The position numbers and the translations under genes are program-made. The notes under the pieces are model-generated. The model was not told where the DNA came from. It was given only the letters and a program-made list of their open reading frames with translations, and searched no databases. This document shows positions 12,982-13,286 of a stretch of 13,286 nt of DNA, in pieces (positions within the stretch are counted from its first letter, which is position 1; each line of letters begins with the position of its first letter). The stretch comes from Actinomycetota bacterium (GTDB lineage: Bacteria; Actinomycetota; Acidimicrobiia; Acidimicrobiales; Ilumatobacteraceae): positions 1 through 13,286 of the forward strand of contig WLSJ01000040.1 of assembly GCA_009705865.1 (NCBI GenBank), read 5' to 3'.

Positions 12982-13286
12982 TCAGTGGTATTTGGTGGCT
13001 GTGTACAACCCGCCAAGTAGCGAGGAAAGCCCTGCTGCTAGGTACCAGTTGCTGCGTCCACCAGGCACAAAACCCAAGTAATAGAACAAGATCACAAGAG
13101 CGCCAAGGCCAAGAAGGACGAACATCAGCACTGGCACCCAGGGCGCACTGTGCTTTTCATAGACCGGAACGGGTGGGGTGTATCGACTGCTGGCGTTGAC
13201 CGACGGGTCGTGATGACCGAAATGATGCTCGGGCTTGTTTCCGCCTTTCGGGGTTACGCGTCCGCCTTTTTTCTTTTGAGTTGCCA
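12982..13286 (-). CDS. crgA: Cell division protein CrgA (start at the window edge)
   Basis: On the minus strand the frame reads 101 residues if the base beyond 13286 completes ATG, so only the first base of the start codon is missing. CrgA is a small actinobacterial membrane protein that interacts with FtsZ and the divisome at the septum. The N-terminal 45 residues are basic and histidine-rich (KKKGGRVTPKGG, HHFGHH). They are followed by SRYTPPVPVY (34-43), the family-typical linker, then helix 1 APWVPVLMFVLLGLGALVIL (48-67) and helix 2 WYLAAGLSSLLGGLYTA (81-97). The protein stops three residues after that helix (KYH). Length and the two-helix plan fit the family. It converges with the zinc-ribbon gene across a 122-nt gap. 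Confidence 0.85.
   Translation of the reverse strand, partial: ATQKKKGGRVTPKGGNKPEHHFGHHDPSVNASSRYTPPVPVYEKHSAPWVPVLMFVLLGLGALVILFYYLGFVPGGRSNWYLAAGLSSLLGGLYTATKYH

Noticed and set aside
12876..13199. Plus-strand frame of 107 codons over the crgA region
   Set aside because: It is antisense to crgA, which has two clear helices and family landmarks.

Overview
The window looks like ordinary chromosome of an actinobacterium (Actinomycetota). The evidence is three markers largely confined to that phylum: a DUF3566 membrane protein directly before tRNA-Ile(GAT), a DLW-39-like microprotein directly after it, and a CrgA cell-division protein at the right edge. In many actinobacteria these genes lie near the origin, downstream of gyrA, so this is probably origin-proximal. 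The moderate G+C and gene repertoire would fit an aquatic Acidimicrobiia-type lineage, but that placement is inference. I see no transposase, integrase, CRISPR array, phage gene or rRNA.

Layout. 1-154 (-): start of a small protein leaving the window, possibly antitoxin-like. 264-929 (+): DUF3566 protein, tRNA-Ile, DLW-39-like microprotein. 935-3093 (+): a Rossmann-fold NAD(P)-binding protein 2 nt upstream of a cytosolic GH84 beta-N-acetylglucosaminidase-like enzyme. 3124-4448 (+): Fur-family regulator overlapping an alpha/beta hydrolase. 4399-6125 (-): a two-gene operon of a soluble MgtE-N/CBS protein and a DUF1003 membrane protein, converging on the hydrolase with a 50-nt overlap. 6217-7178 (+): tRNA-Ala(TGC) then purU (formyltetrahydrofolate deformylase). 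7186-9561 (-): a secreted protein with one calcium-binding-type Asp-rich repeat, and upstream of it a TetR regulator. 9628-11317 (+): ferredoxin-reductase-type flavoprotein and a MarR regulator. 11402-12859 (+): acetyl-CoA acetyltransferase (thiolase) and a membrane-anchored zinc-ribbon microprotein. 12982-13286 (-): crgA, cut at or just after its first codon base.

The most interesting signals are regulatory. Several genes without a Shine-Dalgarno site (DUF3566, fur-like, tetR-like, reductase, marR-like, MgtE-like) have a TANNNT hexamer 6-7 nt before the start codon, the arrangement of leaderless actinobacterial promoters. Three of them share a TCG(A)TAGC(G/C)T core. The divergent tetR/reductase pair carries that core as an inverted repeat, and a separate 18-bp palindrome sits on the predicted promoter of the secreted-protein gene downstream of tetR. 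The 122-nt gap before crgA has a DnaA-box-like inverted pair. I find no convincing wholly new multi-gene system. The best candidates for under-described biology are the MgtE-N/DUF1003 pair, the Rossmann/GH84 pair and the microproteins.
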